Shown: piece after piece, positions 11,944 to 22,720 of the stretch
Position numbering within the stretch: position 1 is the first letter of the stretch
Layout: every line of letters starts with the position of its first letter
Origin: Timema cristinae
Lineage: Eukaryota > Arthropoda > Insecta > Phasmatodea > Timematidae
Direction: 5' to 3'
Assembly (NCBI GenBank): GCA_039000515.1
Contig: JBCFYV010000001.1
Coordinates: 55,475,372 to 55,539,371 of the forward strand
Length of the DNA: 64,000 bases
Notes under the pieces: model-generated
Told to the model about the DNA's origin: nothing
The model's input: the letters and a program-made list of their open reading frames with translations, nothing else
The model's database searches: none
Program-made: the position numbers and the translations under genes

Positions 11944-13254
11944 CTACAACATTTCGGAATATGTTATTTTTGAATTTGGCCTAATTTGAGAAATTCTCTC
12001 ATGTGAGAGTGGGGCAACAAATCGGTACTCTTTATTCGACATAAAAAAAAATTCCAAAAAATATTTGAATATGCGCACAAATATGTGCAATGTTTTATAG
12101 CAAATACGTATGTTAAAAGCTGTTGTTTTCTTATATGAAATTAAACCAAATACGCTGGAGATTTTGCTTTACTTAGGGCCTACACACATTTATAAAAAAT
12201 TATAAAAACTACTATGTTATAAAATTTAAAGCCTAACATAATATCACTATTACAACATTAACAAAATTTTAGCAATATTATTATCATTGTTGCAACATTA
12301 AGATCATTTTTGCAAATAAAGGTTTTTACATTTTGGTCAAAAAAATATAGATTTTCGACCCAATATACAATGTCTCATCAAAGTCCTCGTTACTTAACTG
12401 ATCGTAAAGTCTAATCATTCGTTAAACTTGGCGTTGTTTTACAATACTATTTTTATGCGCTCATTAAATTATGAAAAGATGCCTTATTAGTTTTTATCGT
12501 TAACCTTCTTAAACTGCTAGATTTGTTTTAAAGATTTGATTGGCTTAATTTAACCAGAGGGAATACAAGCAAGTTATTACAAAGCGTATGGAGATGTTTT
12601 GAAAATAAATTAAGACAAACCTTAGTTAGTCGATTATTAATTAAGTCACATATTTGTAAGGATATATGCTACATTTTATAGTTATTTTGTTGTTAAATTT
12701 ACAGTTGAAAATAATATCGGTCTTCGAAATTTTGGAACCCTTAGAAAGTATAACTTATCTTCAAAGTCGTCATCATCATACAATAAATTACCAATTCTAG
12801 AAGAAAAATAAATATAACTTACTTGAATAGTAGCCTAAATTGCCTTGAAAAAAATATAGCGGAATATATAAAGTTGTTAATGCGAACTTTATGTTTACAA
12901 ACAGGAATGTAGACCTCGCGTTAACTTTACGAGCAGTTTTACGTGAACATTAACGCTGATAGATCATTGTAAAAAAAAAAAAAGAGAAGATGTTATCATT
13001 TATCTATATGCCACGATTAGAATAACGGGATTTTTTTCCACTTTGTAATAATTATATACTAAATGGAATTCTTTTTACTTAAAATGTTTTTATAATATTT
13101 TTAAATAAAGCCTCCTCAGTAATTTTAACTATAGATAAAGCCTTTATTAGAAACGTGTTTGAGACGCTTGCCATATATCATGCAAACACTGAAATGCGTT
13201 ATACATTTTATTAATATTGTGTAACACAAATCAGTAATTACGTGTGATAAACGA
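11944..13254. other. AT-rich interval, nothing recognised
   Basis: No repeat of the families defined here and no candidate exon seen. There is a short hairpin-like GAGAAATTCTCTC around 11988-12010. Confidence 0.45.
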
Positions 13255-13425
13255 TATACCAGTCTGGTCTTGTTTGTTGGTGATGAGAAGGCTGTGATTA
13301 AAATCTCGATAGGTTGCACTGAGGTCTCTTTACTTTGAGTGATTTCCCATTTTACCTCCACAAAAATCTGGGTACATTTCTTATAAAGTATACCTTTCCC
13401 ATCTTTACCACCTTAAATATAAAGA
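13255..13425 (+). mobile_element. Diverged SINE-C relic, plus strand
   Basis: The order of words follows the SINE-C head end and body: a damaged B box (TAAAATCTCG), GCACTGAGG, then CTCCACAAAAATCTGGGTAC corresponding to the CTCCACGCAAATGCGGGTAC body word. The 78-codon minus-strand frame covering it is therefore not a gene. Confidence 0.55.
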
Positions 13426-13502
13426 AATGAGGCTAGCCTGGACAAATTGTAAGACGTGTTACAAACAAAATTAAGCACTTTTACCATCCACATTTTTTCT
13501 TT

Positions 13503-13751
13503 TAGTACCCCGTCTTACTACTCACTCGGGTTATACGCCTATGTAATAATTATGCTTATGGTTTTTGGATTAGGAGGGTTATATTTAGAGAAGGTGCACC
13601 CAAATTTGCACGGAGAAAGCGTGGGAAAACCATTTAAACAATATACCCCCCTCAGTGTACCCGAACGTGATCGAACCCATATCTCCTCGTATTCAGCAGT
13701 CTAGTCTATCACGAGAGTAGCAGGTCAGTTTTTGTTGCCACCAAAGTGGGT
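13503..13751 (-). mobile_element. SINE-C copy
   Basis: Full-length order on the minus strand: head ending in AAAGTGGGT on the plus side, B box, body, and 3' module with plus-strand TACTACTCACTCGGGTTATA. The 82-codon plus-strand frame is its antisense. Confidence 0.85.
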
Positions 13752-13755
13752 CTAT

Positions 13756-13803
13756 CCATACTGGTGGCTGAGAACACTAAGGCGTTAGACTCGCATTGCC
13801 GCT
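13756..13803 (+). mobile_element. Isolated tRNA-like SINE head
   Basis: CTGGTGGCTGAGAACACTAA followed by GGCGTTAGACTCG looks like the 5' half of a Leu/Ser-type tRNA-derived head with an A box. It stops where the next SINE-C begins, so it is a truncated or interrupted head. Confidence 0.4.
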
Positions 13804-13810
13804 TTTCTTT

Positions 13811-14055
13811 TTAACATCGCGTCTTACTACTCGTCCGGGTTATACGCTAATGTACTAATTACGCTAATGGTTTTTGGGATTAGAAGGTTGTATTCAATAA
13901 AATGTACCGAATTTGCGTGGAGGGAGAGTGGTAAACCATTTTGTAACAACCACCCTCAGTGCAGACGATCGAGATTTGAACCTCTTAACTCCTAGTCTTC
14001 AGCAGTCAAGTCTACAGCAAGAGTGGCGTTAGACCACGTGACCAACGAAGTGGTA
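13811..14055 (-). mobile_element. SINE-C copy, tandem to the previous one
   Basis: Complete SINE-C on the minus strand. The common module (plus-strand CGCGTCTTACTACTCGTCCG), body word TTTGCGTGGAGGGAGAGTGG and B box are all present. It directly abuts the foldback element on its right. Confidence 0.88.
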
Positions 14056-14059
14056 CCTC

Positions 14060-14431
14060 TTAAGGTGCGGCAGAAGGGAGTGCGAGTAATTTTACAGTTT
14101 TTATAGCATTAAATTTTTTTGGCCAAAATAAATCAAATATTTCTCCAGTAGCAACGTAGAGTTTAGTTTTCTGCACATGCTAATATCAACATATCTTGAA
14201 TATCTGTCAAGAGTGTCCTGGAATTTTGTCAAAACTTTTTATCTTTATTTAAAAAGTTTTGACAAAATTCCAGGACACCCTTGACAGATATTCAAGATAT
14301 GTTGATATTAGCATGTGCAGAAAACTAAACTCTATGTTGCTACTGGAGAAATATTTGATTTATTTCGGCCAAAAAAATGTAATGCTATAAAAACTGTAAA
14401 ATTACTCGCACTCCTTTCTGCCGCACCTTAA
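14060..14431. mobile_element. Foldback element copy 1, 372-bp palindrome
   Basis: Nearly the whole element is one inverted repeat: arms of about 180 bp (14060-14240 and 14251-14431) around the 10-nt loop at 14241-14250. It starts TTAAGGTGCGGCAGAAGGGA and ends with the complement ...CCGCACCTTAA. TTAA at both tips could be a piggyBac-type target duplication, or TA a mariner-type one. It has no coding capacity. Copies at 60187, 19229 and 19613 show it is a transposon family. Confidence 0.9.
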
Positions 14432-14829
14432 AGTTAAGTCGTCCATAGAGCAAATAGATTATAAGGAATTTACAAGTTTAACCTCCATGGCTTTGTAAAT
14501 GTAAACACGGTAGAATATAATTAATTAATGTGTATTACAAAGTGATGCGTGATTGTTATAGGGCCTACATAGGAACATTGCTGGTAAACGAATCAAATTC
14601 AATAAAGTGAAAGTGACAACCTTGTCATGAGAATCAAACCGGGGTACCTTTGACTTTGTACGCCAATATTCTACCACAGATCCAGCCAGTTCGTCTCGTA
14701 ACCAGGGAGATCTCTCATTCGTTGATGTGCAGTGACATTTCCATGAATACAACTATTTACAGTTTGTATGTTGATGTTAGACATTCGCTTTAATTACAAT
14801 CTTGTATTGTATACTTGGCCACTCAACAG
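14432..14829. other. Interval without recognised features
   Basis: No repeat copy identified. The 75-codon minus-strand frame at 14525-14752 contains a tRNA-like B-box word on the plus strand (GAATCAAACCGGGG), so an unrecognised retroposon is possible. Confidence 0.35.
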
Positions 14830-15045
14830 CACTGTAGCGTCTCAGATGGCTTCTGTTTGATAGCTCGCGATACGATTGGTCATTCATAATTATGTAACTG
14901 ACGATTAAACACGTCCATCACAGACTTAGTTCTAAAATATAAGTGAAGAATGACCCCGAGCGTGGGGAAAATCCTGAATATATCATTGGTACGCTAATTC
15001 AAAGGCCCTACTGTGCCCAGGCGTCATTTTATCAAATAATTTAAA
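14830..15045 (+). mobile_element. Family D repeat, plus strand
   Basis: Contains AAACACGTCCATCACAGACT, then AAATATAAGTGAAGAATGAC, then a decayed tRNA-like region ending TGTGCCCAGGCGTCATTTTA. The same order occurs on the minus strand at 22.5 and 38.7 kb, which defines the family. The tRNA-like part sits near one end rather than at the start. Confidence 0.6.
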
Positions 15046-15433
15046 TTAATTTTACTGTGTTTTCCTCCATATGGATATTCACGCAATAAGTAATTATTTC
15101 AACCTGTATTTGGATATACAATATTATTTTGGATAAAATAAATAATTAAATTTAACCGAAATACTCAACTAGTTTCCTAAGGTTTATCTTTTAGTAATAT
15201 ATTTGTTAAATAATTTGTCCTCACATAACATTAATTTAGTAAAACTTATCGTATGTGTGGAGGACAGTGTGTTTACTAAGTTTGGACTAGTTGAGTTAAA
15301 CTAAAGTTAAAAAAAAATGTTTTAAACTAATTCACACAAATTGCAATTGTAATTAAGTTATAACTTCTCGTATGTTTTTCATTAAAAAAAGAGTCCCCTA
15401 TTCAGAGTTTAAAGGTGTTATAATGCATTTTTC

Positions 15434-15929
15434 ATTAGAGATGGTACGCTCGAATCCTACATTCCGATCGGGAATTCAAAAGAATCTCACAAAAAAAAAA
15501 AAGCTTGAATTTAAGTAGATAGGATTTAGATTGAACTCAAAATGTAATTTTTCAGGAATTACATAGATTCGTGTAGATCTAAAAAATAATTATAACAATT
15601 TAGCTTCATTTATGTAAAAAATAAAACAACAAGATCACCATTTAAAAAAAAAATATATTCACTTACAGAAAAATATGTATTGTTTAATCCCTTTTTTGGT
15701 CTTGAGACGTAATAGAAAAGACAAATAAAAAGAATAGGACTGTTCAATGGTGCCAAAGTTTCTTAAATGTCAATTTGTTTGCCTTTTTAAAATATAGGCC
15801 TACTTTTAAATTTTTTTGACAAACTAAAAATTTACTTTTAAGGATTCGAAGATTCAAATTTGAATTCAGGATTCTAAAGAAAATTTTGGATTCGGATTTG
15901 ATAAATATAGTATCTGACCCATCTCTAAT
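15434..15929. mobile_element. Inverted-repeat element with ATTAGAGATGG ends
   Basis: ATTAGAGATGG at 15434-15444 and CCATCTCTAAT at 15919-15929 are perfect 11-bp terminal inverted repeats. The interior near both ends is rich in GAATC/GATTC words, as in a widespread type of non-coding DNA transposon. The superfamily is not clear. Confidence 0.65.
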
Positions 15930-15972
15930 TTTTATATTAAAACCCCAAACATGTGACTTTATTCTTTTGTTT

Positions 15973-16205
15973 TAGCAACATGTCTCACCATCCATTCGGG
16001 TTATACGCGTATATACTAACTACGATAATGTTAGGGATTAGAAAGATTCAGTTTAGAGGAAGTGTACCATCATTTTCTTGGAGGGAGAGTGGGAAACCAT
16101 TTAGAAAAACACCATCTAGTTCACCCAACCGAATTCTAACCCCGATCTCCCTATCTTCATCAGTATAATCTAGGCACCTTAGACCATGTGGCCACCCAAG
16201 TGGGC
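15973..16205 (-). mobile_element. SINE-C copy
   Basis: Minus-strand SINE-C with a recognisable head (plus CCATGTGGCCACCCAAGTGG), body and 3' module (plus CCATTCGGGTTATACGCG). The plus-strand 71-codon frame is antisense to it. Confidence 0.85.
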
Positions 16206-16537
16206 TTGAGGTTTTATTATTTTACAGTACTTTGATTAATATTTAGATGGCAATTTCGATTGGAAATCAAATAGGTATATATTTATTTTATTACAATAAA
16301 AGTGTGTTCTTAATTGAGTTAAAACTTATTAAATTAGTTTTTTTTTAAATTTTAACCTCAAATTTAATAGCATTTTCTATTTATTTTGAAAGTTTTTTTT
16401 TTTTACAATTCTACTCTATTATTCTTTTATTTTTCCTCTTGATGAATGTATTGGGACACCGATCACTATTCAACTCACACCAATGAGTACGCCGAAAAAG
16501 TCTTTAGGCTCGATTGGTCGGGGTTGCTGATAAAGGA

Positions 16538-16685
16538 CCGCCTTGGTGGCGTAGTTAGCTAACGCGCTAGTTTCGTTTTGAGCTATACTGCTGAGGATGG
16601 GAAGATTGAGGTTCAAATCTCTGACCCACGAGTGTGATTAGTATTTAAGCGTTTAACCCGAACGGTTAGTAAGATGCGGTGCTAA
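16538..16685 (+). mobile_element. SINE-B with internal deletion, head joined to tail
   Basis: The tRNA-like head (CCTTGGTGGCGTAGTTAGCT to GGTTCAAATCTCTGAC) is followed almost at once by ATTAGTATTTAAGCG and the common 3' module. The roughly 100-nt B/C body is missing. Flanks TAAAGGA and TAAAGAA may be a TSD. Confidence 0.85.
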
Positions 16686-18254
16686 GTATTAAAGAATATG
16701 TGACGAAAGGGAGTTCAAAGGCTTGATCCCAGCCCGTTGTACCAAGATGGCTTTTCTTTAATGTACTATTACTCTCTTTCCATGAAGATGTAGGTACGTT
16801 TCCCATAACCCCAATTATTCTCGTTCCTTCACTCTTAAGGCCCAAACACCGACACCGTGTATGTAGGTCAGTAGTCCGTATCTGTGATATTTAATAAATT
16901 ATTTTCAAGTCTACACACTTCGGACCTTAATAACGTGACCATTCCAACCAATGATATATCCAAAAATTTCGTCCAATAAAATTATTTGGAAGAACACGCG
17001 CCAAGAAGTCAGTTGATCAAATAAAACAATTTTAAAAAAAAAATGTTGTCATATAGTTGAAATGTAGGAAATGGACTCTTACAATAAATATATTATAAAA
17101 CAATTTGAACTATCAAATGTATTAGTATTTCATTTTGTCCTGAAAATGCAAAATAATAAATATACTATTAACCTAAATGTAAACAAAGCAGGCCAAGCTC
17201 TCATGATGCTTTTACTTAGATGCTCGCGCACATATTTACTTAACTTTGATTGGTAGTCCGTATAGACTAGTCCTTAGAAAGTACAACTTGACAAACTTCT
17301 ATGGAGTACAGAACTGGATAAGGATACTGATCATCTATTTAGTTGACAAAGCTATCTGATACTGTTGCATCAATTTCCTACGGACTATGGACTACAGAGC
17401 ACGAACAGAGTGTGTAGATTGAGCATTAACCTGAATATACAAATATTGACAAAAGAAAACAAAAATATATGGATTCAATTAGCGTTAATATATGAATAAT
17501 TGACATTAATACCTGAGCTACCTCTGGCAATACTTTGCTTTGCTTCAGACTAACAGAAAATACCTCTTCATTATATTTTTCTGGCCCAGTTTTTAATTAA
17601 TCAAAAAAGTGTAGTAAAAATGGTAGAATTCCGGCATCAAGGTGCACACGTTCGTACATATGAGCTACTAATTTCAAATTTCAGTCCTCCACGTGTGGTA
17701 GATATGACGCAATGCTCATGACAAACCCTTCATTTTATTAATAAATGAATAAAAGCATTTTGGCACTACCTAGTGGTGAACCAAGAATTCTCTACAAGGA
17801 CACACTAGCCACATAAGCAACTTTGGTAGAAAATAAATAAATCTCAAACGATTAATCTCCCAGTCAGAAAATACCACAAATTTTAAAACACACAACACCT
17901 CTTCATTGAACACCAAAAACCTTGAATAGAATCTCATTCTCCAGTGGTTATTCCAAGGAACCACGTTCTAACCTTCCATTTTCCAAGTTTTCCCAAATGT
18001 AAAAGCCACTAGCTTGCCCTAATGAACAATGATAACACCCCTTTAATTGTACTCTGGCGTCGTAAATTTACCCTTTACCCCCCCTCTACCCAAATCTCCC
18101 CCTTCTCTTCTTCATGTGGGGAAGGAAAGGAAAGGAAAGAAAGAAAATAAAAAGATCCAGTCGTGAAGTCATTAGACATTTCTCTATTGTTCTAACATTT
18201 CTCTGGCAAGCGTCCAAAACGCCAGGGGCTCGAAAAGGGGTTGCGTTGCTCCAA
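16686..18254. other. Interval without recognised genes
   Basis: No repeat family or exon recognised. From about 18040 to 18150 there is a C-rich then GGAAA-rich stretch. The short frames at 17071 and 17770 have no supporting context. Confidence 0.45.
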
Positions 18255-18470
18255 TCTTTTATATCTCTTATGACCAGGAGGATGTTTCGTTAACTGCATC
18301 CCAGCATGGGTAGGATACGATGGCGCATGCGCGTATCATGAAATGGGAAATGTTACAACTCCCATGATCTCTATAATCTCTTATGGCTGGGAGGATATTT
18401 CGTTGACTGCATCCCTGGCATGGGTGGGATATCAAGGTGCTTGCGCGTATCTTCAATTGGCAACAGAACA
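18255..18470. repeat. Tandem duplication, 113-bp unit, about two copies
   Basis: ATCTCTTATG at 18263 recurs at 18376. Both are followed by the same order of words: GGAGGAT, TTTCGTT, ACTGCATCCC, GCATGGGT, GGATA and GCGCGTATC. The copies have diverged by many substitutions. Confidence 0.75.
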
Positions 18471-18595
18471 GGGGTGTTGGTTATATAATAGTTCAATATT
18501 TCAGAAAGGGACTATTTGAAAGAATGGGATCGTTTACTCCTCCAGATAAAGTTGAATAGTTATAAAGAGAAACTTTTAGTGCATATTTATTTTTT

Positions 18596-18837
18596 CCGCC
18601 AGAGTCTCACTCTCCATTTGGGTTACACGTATTTGATATGAACTACGCTGATAAAATTTATATGAGGACGCTAAAAGGTGAAGGAAATATATATATATAC
18701 TTGCGTAGAGGGAGAGTGGTGAACCATGTAGAGGGAAAAAAATAACAGCCTTCATACACCCGTCCGTGATTTGAGCCCTGACCTCTCCATCACCACCAAA
18801 TGAGCTTGACATTTAGATTTCATGCCCACTAGCGTGA
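18596..18837 (-). mobile_element. Diverged SINE-C copy
   Basis: The minus strand keeps the body word (plus TTGCGTAGAGGGAGAGTGGT), a damaged B box and traces of the 3' module (plus CCATTTGGGTTACACG). A short AT dinucleotide tract lies inside it. Confidence 0.65.
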
Positions 18838-18938
18838 GTTTATTTAATATAAAAATTTTTTTTGTCAAAATTGACAAAAAAATATTCTTATTACAGCTCT
18901 AAAAATTTTCACCAAACATGTCAAGCTTGTGGCAAAAT

Positions 18939-18976
18939 ATGCGTATAACCCGAACGGGTAGTAAGACGTGGTGCTA
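18939..18976 (+). mobile_element. SINE 3'-module-only insertion with 10-bp TSD
   Basis: Only the common 3' module is present: GCGTATAACCCGAACGGGTA followed by GTAAGACGTGGTGCTAA, then a TAA tail. A perfect 10-bp TSD, GTGGCAAAAT, lies at 18929-18938 and 19054-19063. About 38 nt of SINE plus tail was therefore retroposed on its own by extreme 5' truncation. Confidence 0.9.
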
Positions 18977-18988
18977 ATAATAATAATA

Positions 18989-19053
<65 letters not shown>
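18975..19053 (+). repeat. (TAA)n tail of the minimal SINE
   Basis: About 79 bp of TAA/AAT with one ATAT interruption, lying between the minimal SINE and the downstream TSD. Confidence 0.95.
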
Positions 19054-19228
19054 GTGGCAAAATTCAAGAGTACGTGTAACTCACGGGCCTTTTGACGCAC
19101 CAGAATACACTGCTGCCCAATTATTATTATTTGTATAAACGTTGAAAGTAGCTTTAAAAATATGTACCCGCATTAGCCTGGCTAATGCCATGGATATCGA
19201 TTGTATTCCTCAAGACGGGAGTGTCAAT

Positions 19229-19575
19229 AATGCGAAAAAAAAGGAGTGTTTTTGCAGTTTTTATAGAAAATTATGTTTTTGGCCAAAACAAATAAAATAT
19301 TTATTCAGTAGAAACATAGGGTTTAGTTTTATTCACATGGTAATATCAAAAGTTGTTTAATATCTGTCATGATCATAGTGGTATTAGAGGACAAACTTTT
19401 TAAATGAAAAAAGATAAAAAGTAGTCATTCATTCCAGGACACGCTCGACAGATTTTAAAGAAAATTTGAGGTAACCATGTGAAGAAAATTAAACTATATG
19501 TTTCAACTGAAGAATTATTTGATTTATTTTGATCGGAAAAGTTTTGATATAAAAACCGCAAAAAAAACAACAAAA
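19229..19575. mobile_element. Foldback element copy 3, decayed
   Basis: It follows the 14.1-kb palindrome word by word: GGAGTG, CAGTTTTTATAGAA, GGCCAAAACAAATAAAATAT, AACATAGGGTTTAGTTTT, a centre near AAACTTTTTAAATG, and the complementary right arm ending in ATAAAAACCGC. The arms are much more diverged than in copies 1 and 2. Confidence 0.75.
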
Positions 19576-19612
19576 AAACTGGCCTTTGAGTATTTTTGCT
19601 TATACTCGTACC

Positions 19613-19830
19613 AGGAGGTGGGATGTTAACTATTGCGAGTTAATGGAAGTATTTTGACAGTTTAAATAATATAAAAAAATAGGAAATATAGCCAATTATT
19701 TATCCAGTAAAAATATAGAGGAGTTGTTTTCTTCCCATTTAATCTCAACCTTTCTTGGATATCCGCCAAGGGTGTCCTAGAATTTTTATGATAACTTTTT
19801 ATCTTCGTTCAAATGGTTTCTTATCAATAT
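19613..19830. mobile_element. Foldback element copy 4, one arm only
   Basis: It matches the left arm of the foldback family (GCGAGTTAATGG, GACAGTTTAAATAAT, TTATCCAGTAAAAATATAG, CGCCAAGGGTGTCCTAGAAT, ACTTTTTATCTTCG) and stops near the family's centre. The right arm is absent or unrecognisable. Confidence 0.6.
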
Positions 19831-20289
19831 TTTCTATTGTAGCAATATATTTTGTGTTTTGGCTAAGACAAATGTTCATGGGGTTCAAACCCCATGAGTA
19901 ATTTATTTGTACATAAGTAATCATTGTTAGTTTTATCTCAACCCAGTAGGGGGTGTACTATCTTTGGATTTATCCTTACATGTTAAAAGATAACTTTTAG
20001 TTTTACGCTCAGCGCTGCGTCGCTAATGACCCTCATATCTGATATTTATTAATAATTTGTAACTTTTAATTTGATAATTTTTTGAATAAAAATCATTATG
20101 AAAACTGCATAAATACTACCCTTTCCTTCACGTTCCCTTCCATCCTACCGTTAAATGATTAATAACCAGCCCAAATTAATAGTTAAGAGTATTTCTTTTG
20201 AGCTGGCGTGGCTGCTAATTTGGTTTAACCACCCATACAAACATTACACTATGTATCGTGGAGTAATTTTAGACACATAGAGGGATAAT
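19831..20289. other. AT-rich interval, nothing certain
   Basis: Words such as TTAGTTTTATCTCAACCCAG near 19930 loosely resemble another foldback arm. Otherwise nothing was recognised. Confidence 0.35.
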
Positions 20290-20352
20290 ACATGAGATTA
20301 TAGTGTTTGACTTTGACACAGAAGGTCGAGGTTCAATTCAGACAGCTTGCAA
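20290..20352 (+). mobile_element. Possible tRNA-like head
   Basis: ACACAGAAGGTCGAGGTTCA resembles the T-arm and B box of a tRNA-derived SINE head, and TTATAGTGTTTGAC an A-box side. No second copy was found in the window, so this is tentative. Confidence 0.3.
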
Positions 20353-22045
20353 CCTCTCTCTATATATATATCTGTCTTCTATCTCTCTTAGATTCAATTC
20401 TCCACTAAGCTTGATGTTAGTTGCTTCAATGTGTAGCCATAGCAAAGGGAATCCTCTGCCATGTTCGATGCAGTCTACGATGACGCTTTGTGGAGAACAA
20501 TTTGTGTCAGTAACAATCTTCCCCCTCCCCTCTACCTCCGTCATCACTAACCACCAGACCTCTTCCCCTCCTCCCACATTATCTATCATAGAGGAACAAG
20601 GTTCCAAAGAGCTAATTTCTACTTGAAATATTATTAGTCTAAAGTGGGTATACTAATGATGAATATTGTTTAGTAGCTTTAAATATTTATTTGGTTTGGT
20701 ATTACAATGTCCAAGTCCAAGCATAGTATAATCGTAAGAAATTATATTACCTTTTAAATTTGTAAAATATTAAGAGCTTAGAATTAATAACTAATAATGT
20801 TTCATTTTACAACTGTTGGAACTCTTAATTGTTAAAAAAAAAAAAAAGCTGAACACTTTTAAAATACATTTAATATTTTACTAATATCCTTATAGATTAC
20901 TATTTAAATATAAAATTTGGTTAAAATCTAATGATATATTTTTCAACGCTTTACATGTCTCGTATACAATTTTGGTTATAAGTGTGTCTCTCCTCATAAG
21001 GAGCGTACAAACCAAACGCAGTACTAAAAAAAATGGTTAGGCTACTTTTAGTGTATCAGAAACTAATCAAACTATTTTGTAATTTTTAAATTTTCAACTC
21101 TCTTGGCCACATGAACAAAGTAACATTCATCATTGATAGCTTATGTGAATATATAACCACTTATTTAAGCTTAATTGAATAATTATGGTTTGCCAAAATT
21201 AAAGTTTCTTGACAAGGCGTAGCCTGGTAAGACTTACTTTTATATTAATACTAAGTGAAATTAGATTAAATACTTACTTTAAATGCACATTTAATCTTCA
21301 CTACAAATTAAAGGATTCCGGTCTAAAACAAGAAATTTACTTTTGGTATATTTACTTTTATTGAAATCGTAAATACTCATTCCTGTTTGGAAATGTTTGT
21401 AACAAATAAAATTCCTTTAACCTGGTTAATATTTTACAAATCAACAAAATAATAAAAATCAAATAATGTATAAAATAAATTGTATCTTATTACTGAATTT
21501 GGTTAAAATTAGCTTATTCAATTTTTATTTCCAAAATTGAGAAACCCTGGCCTGGTTAATAGGGGCTGCAGAAACTGTGTTATTTTAAAGTAAGTATGAA
21601 TTTATATATATATTTACTTTTGAATAGTATTTTTACTATATTATGAGTCTTCTGTTTTTCTGGGCCTATGTAAAATGTTAGGATATTTCACCAAATTTTA
21701 TTTTCATACTTAAGAAATCTTAACTTAGTGTAATAACATTTTACTTTTAAAATGGTTTACCGCTCATAGTTTTATGCTGATTTTTATGATTGTATCTAAA
21801 CAATATATGTTATTTTGACAGAGACAAACAAGTTCGATGTGTCCATTTTTCTTTAGCTTACTAAATAGGTGATCTTAATATGGTGGGTCGAATGACGATT
21901 AAAAAAAAAGTTGTCCTGTGGGTACTTGCCTGTGTTCCAAGTATGGTAGTGATCAATTAATTGATTAAAAGGTTATTAGACACATACAGAATTGTGTGTT
22001 CGACAAGTTAATCCTTTTTTCTTTTCATACAAGAATAAAAAATAA
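20353..22045. other. AT-rich interval, nothing recognised
   Basis: Two overlapping opposite-strand frames around 20303-20626 are pyrimidine/purine biased and look non-coding. No repeats of the defined families were seen. Confidence 0.45.
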
Positions 22046-22088
22046 AATATATATAATATATATATTATATATATATATATATATATTT
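22046..22088. repeat. (AT)n microsatellite
   Basis: About 40 bp of alternating AT with two slips. Confidence 0.95.
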
Positions 22089-22479
22089 TATCAATGATAC
22101 ATTTTTAAATAAGATTTCTATTTCTAATCGATAGTGAAATCTTCTTTCCGAAAATATTTTAAGTTTCATAGATAATTTATTATTCAGAACACATTTATCC
22201 AATTCAAGGGTTAAAGAAATATATTTTTAAATGGACAAAACTAGAGCGTAGATTTATTGTTTTTAACTTAATAGACAATGCTTTCTATTTTTCAAACATT
22301 ATAATATTTTGATACCAAATTTATCAATTGAAATAATTATTTTGTGTATCAAATATATATTTGACATCTTCTTATAAAAATTATGTCATTTACTTTCTGA
22401 TTGTATGATGTGCAAATGAATTAAATATATATACACATTTAATGTAGCAATTTTTGCCGAGTTAACTTCATTACTTCAT

Positions 22480-22720
22480 TAATTATTTTGAAAATTGAAA
22501 AAAGACACCTGGACACGGAATCTAACCCACGACATTGGGCTCAGTATGCCAATGCTCTATCCACTGAGCTATCCAGGAATGTCTCGTGTTCAGGGTCATT
22601 CTTCACTCATATTTTAAGGCAGAGTCTATGATGGACGTGTGGAAATGGCTACAAATGTGTGATTTTATTAAGATCACGAACTATCAGATAACGCAGCCAC
22701 CTTCGACTCGGTAATTGGCT
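22480..22720 (-). mobile_element. Family D repeat with the best tRNA-like domain
   Basis: The minus strand carries a 70-nt tRNA-like unit at 22508-22577 (A-box region GATAGCTCAGTGGATAGAGC, B-box region GTGGGTTAGATTCC) whose ends CCTGGA and TCCAGG can pair. The invariant C of the B box is A here, and the anticodon arm is imperfect, so it is a tRNA relic and not a functional tRNA gene. Upstream on the minus strand lie the family words CACGTCCATCATAGAC and TGAGTGAAGAATGACC. Confidence 0.7.

Noticed and set aside
22508..22577. tRNA gene candidate on the minus strand
   Set aside because: The invariant C of the B box is replaced and the anticodon arm pairs poorly; it is part of dispersed family D.
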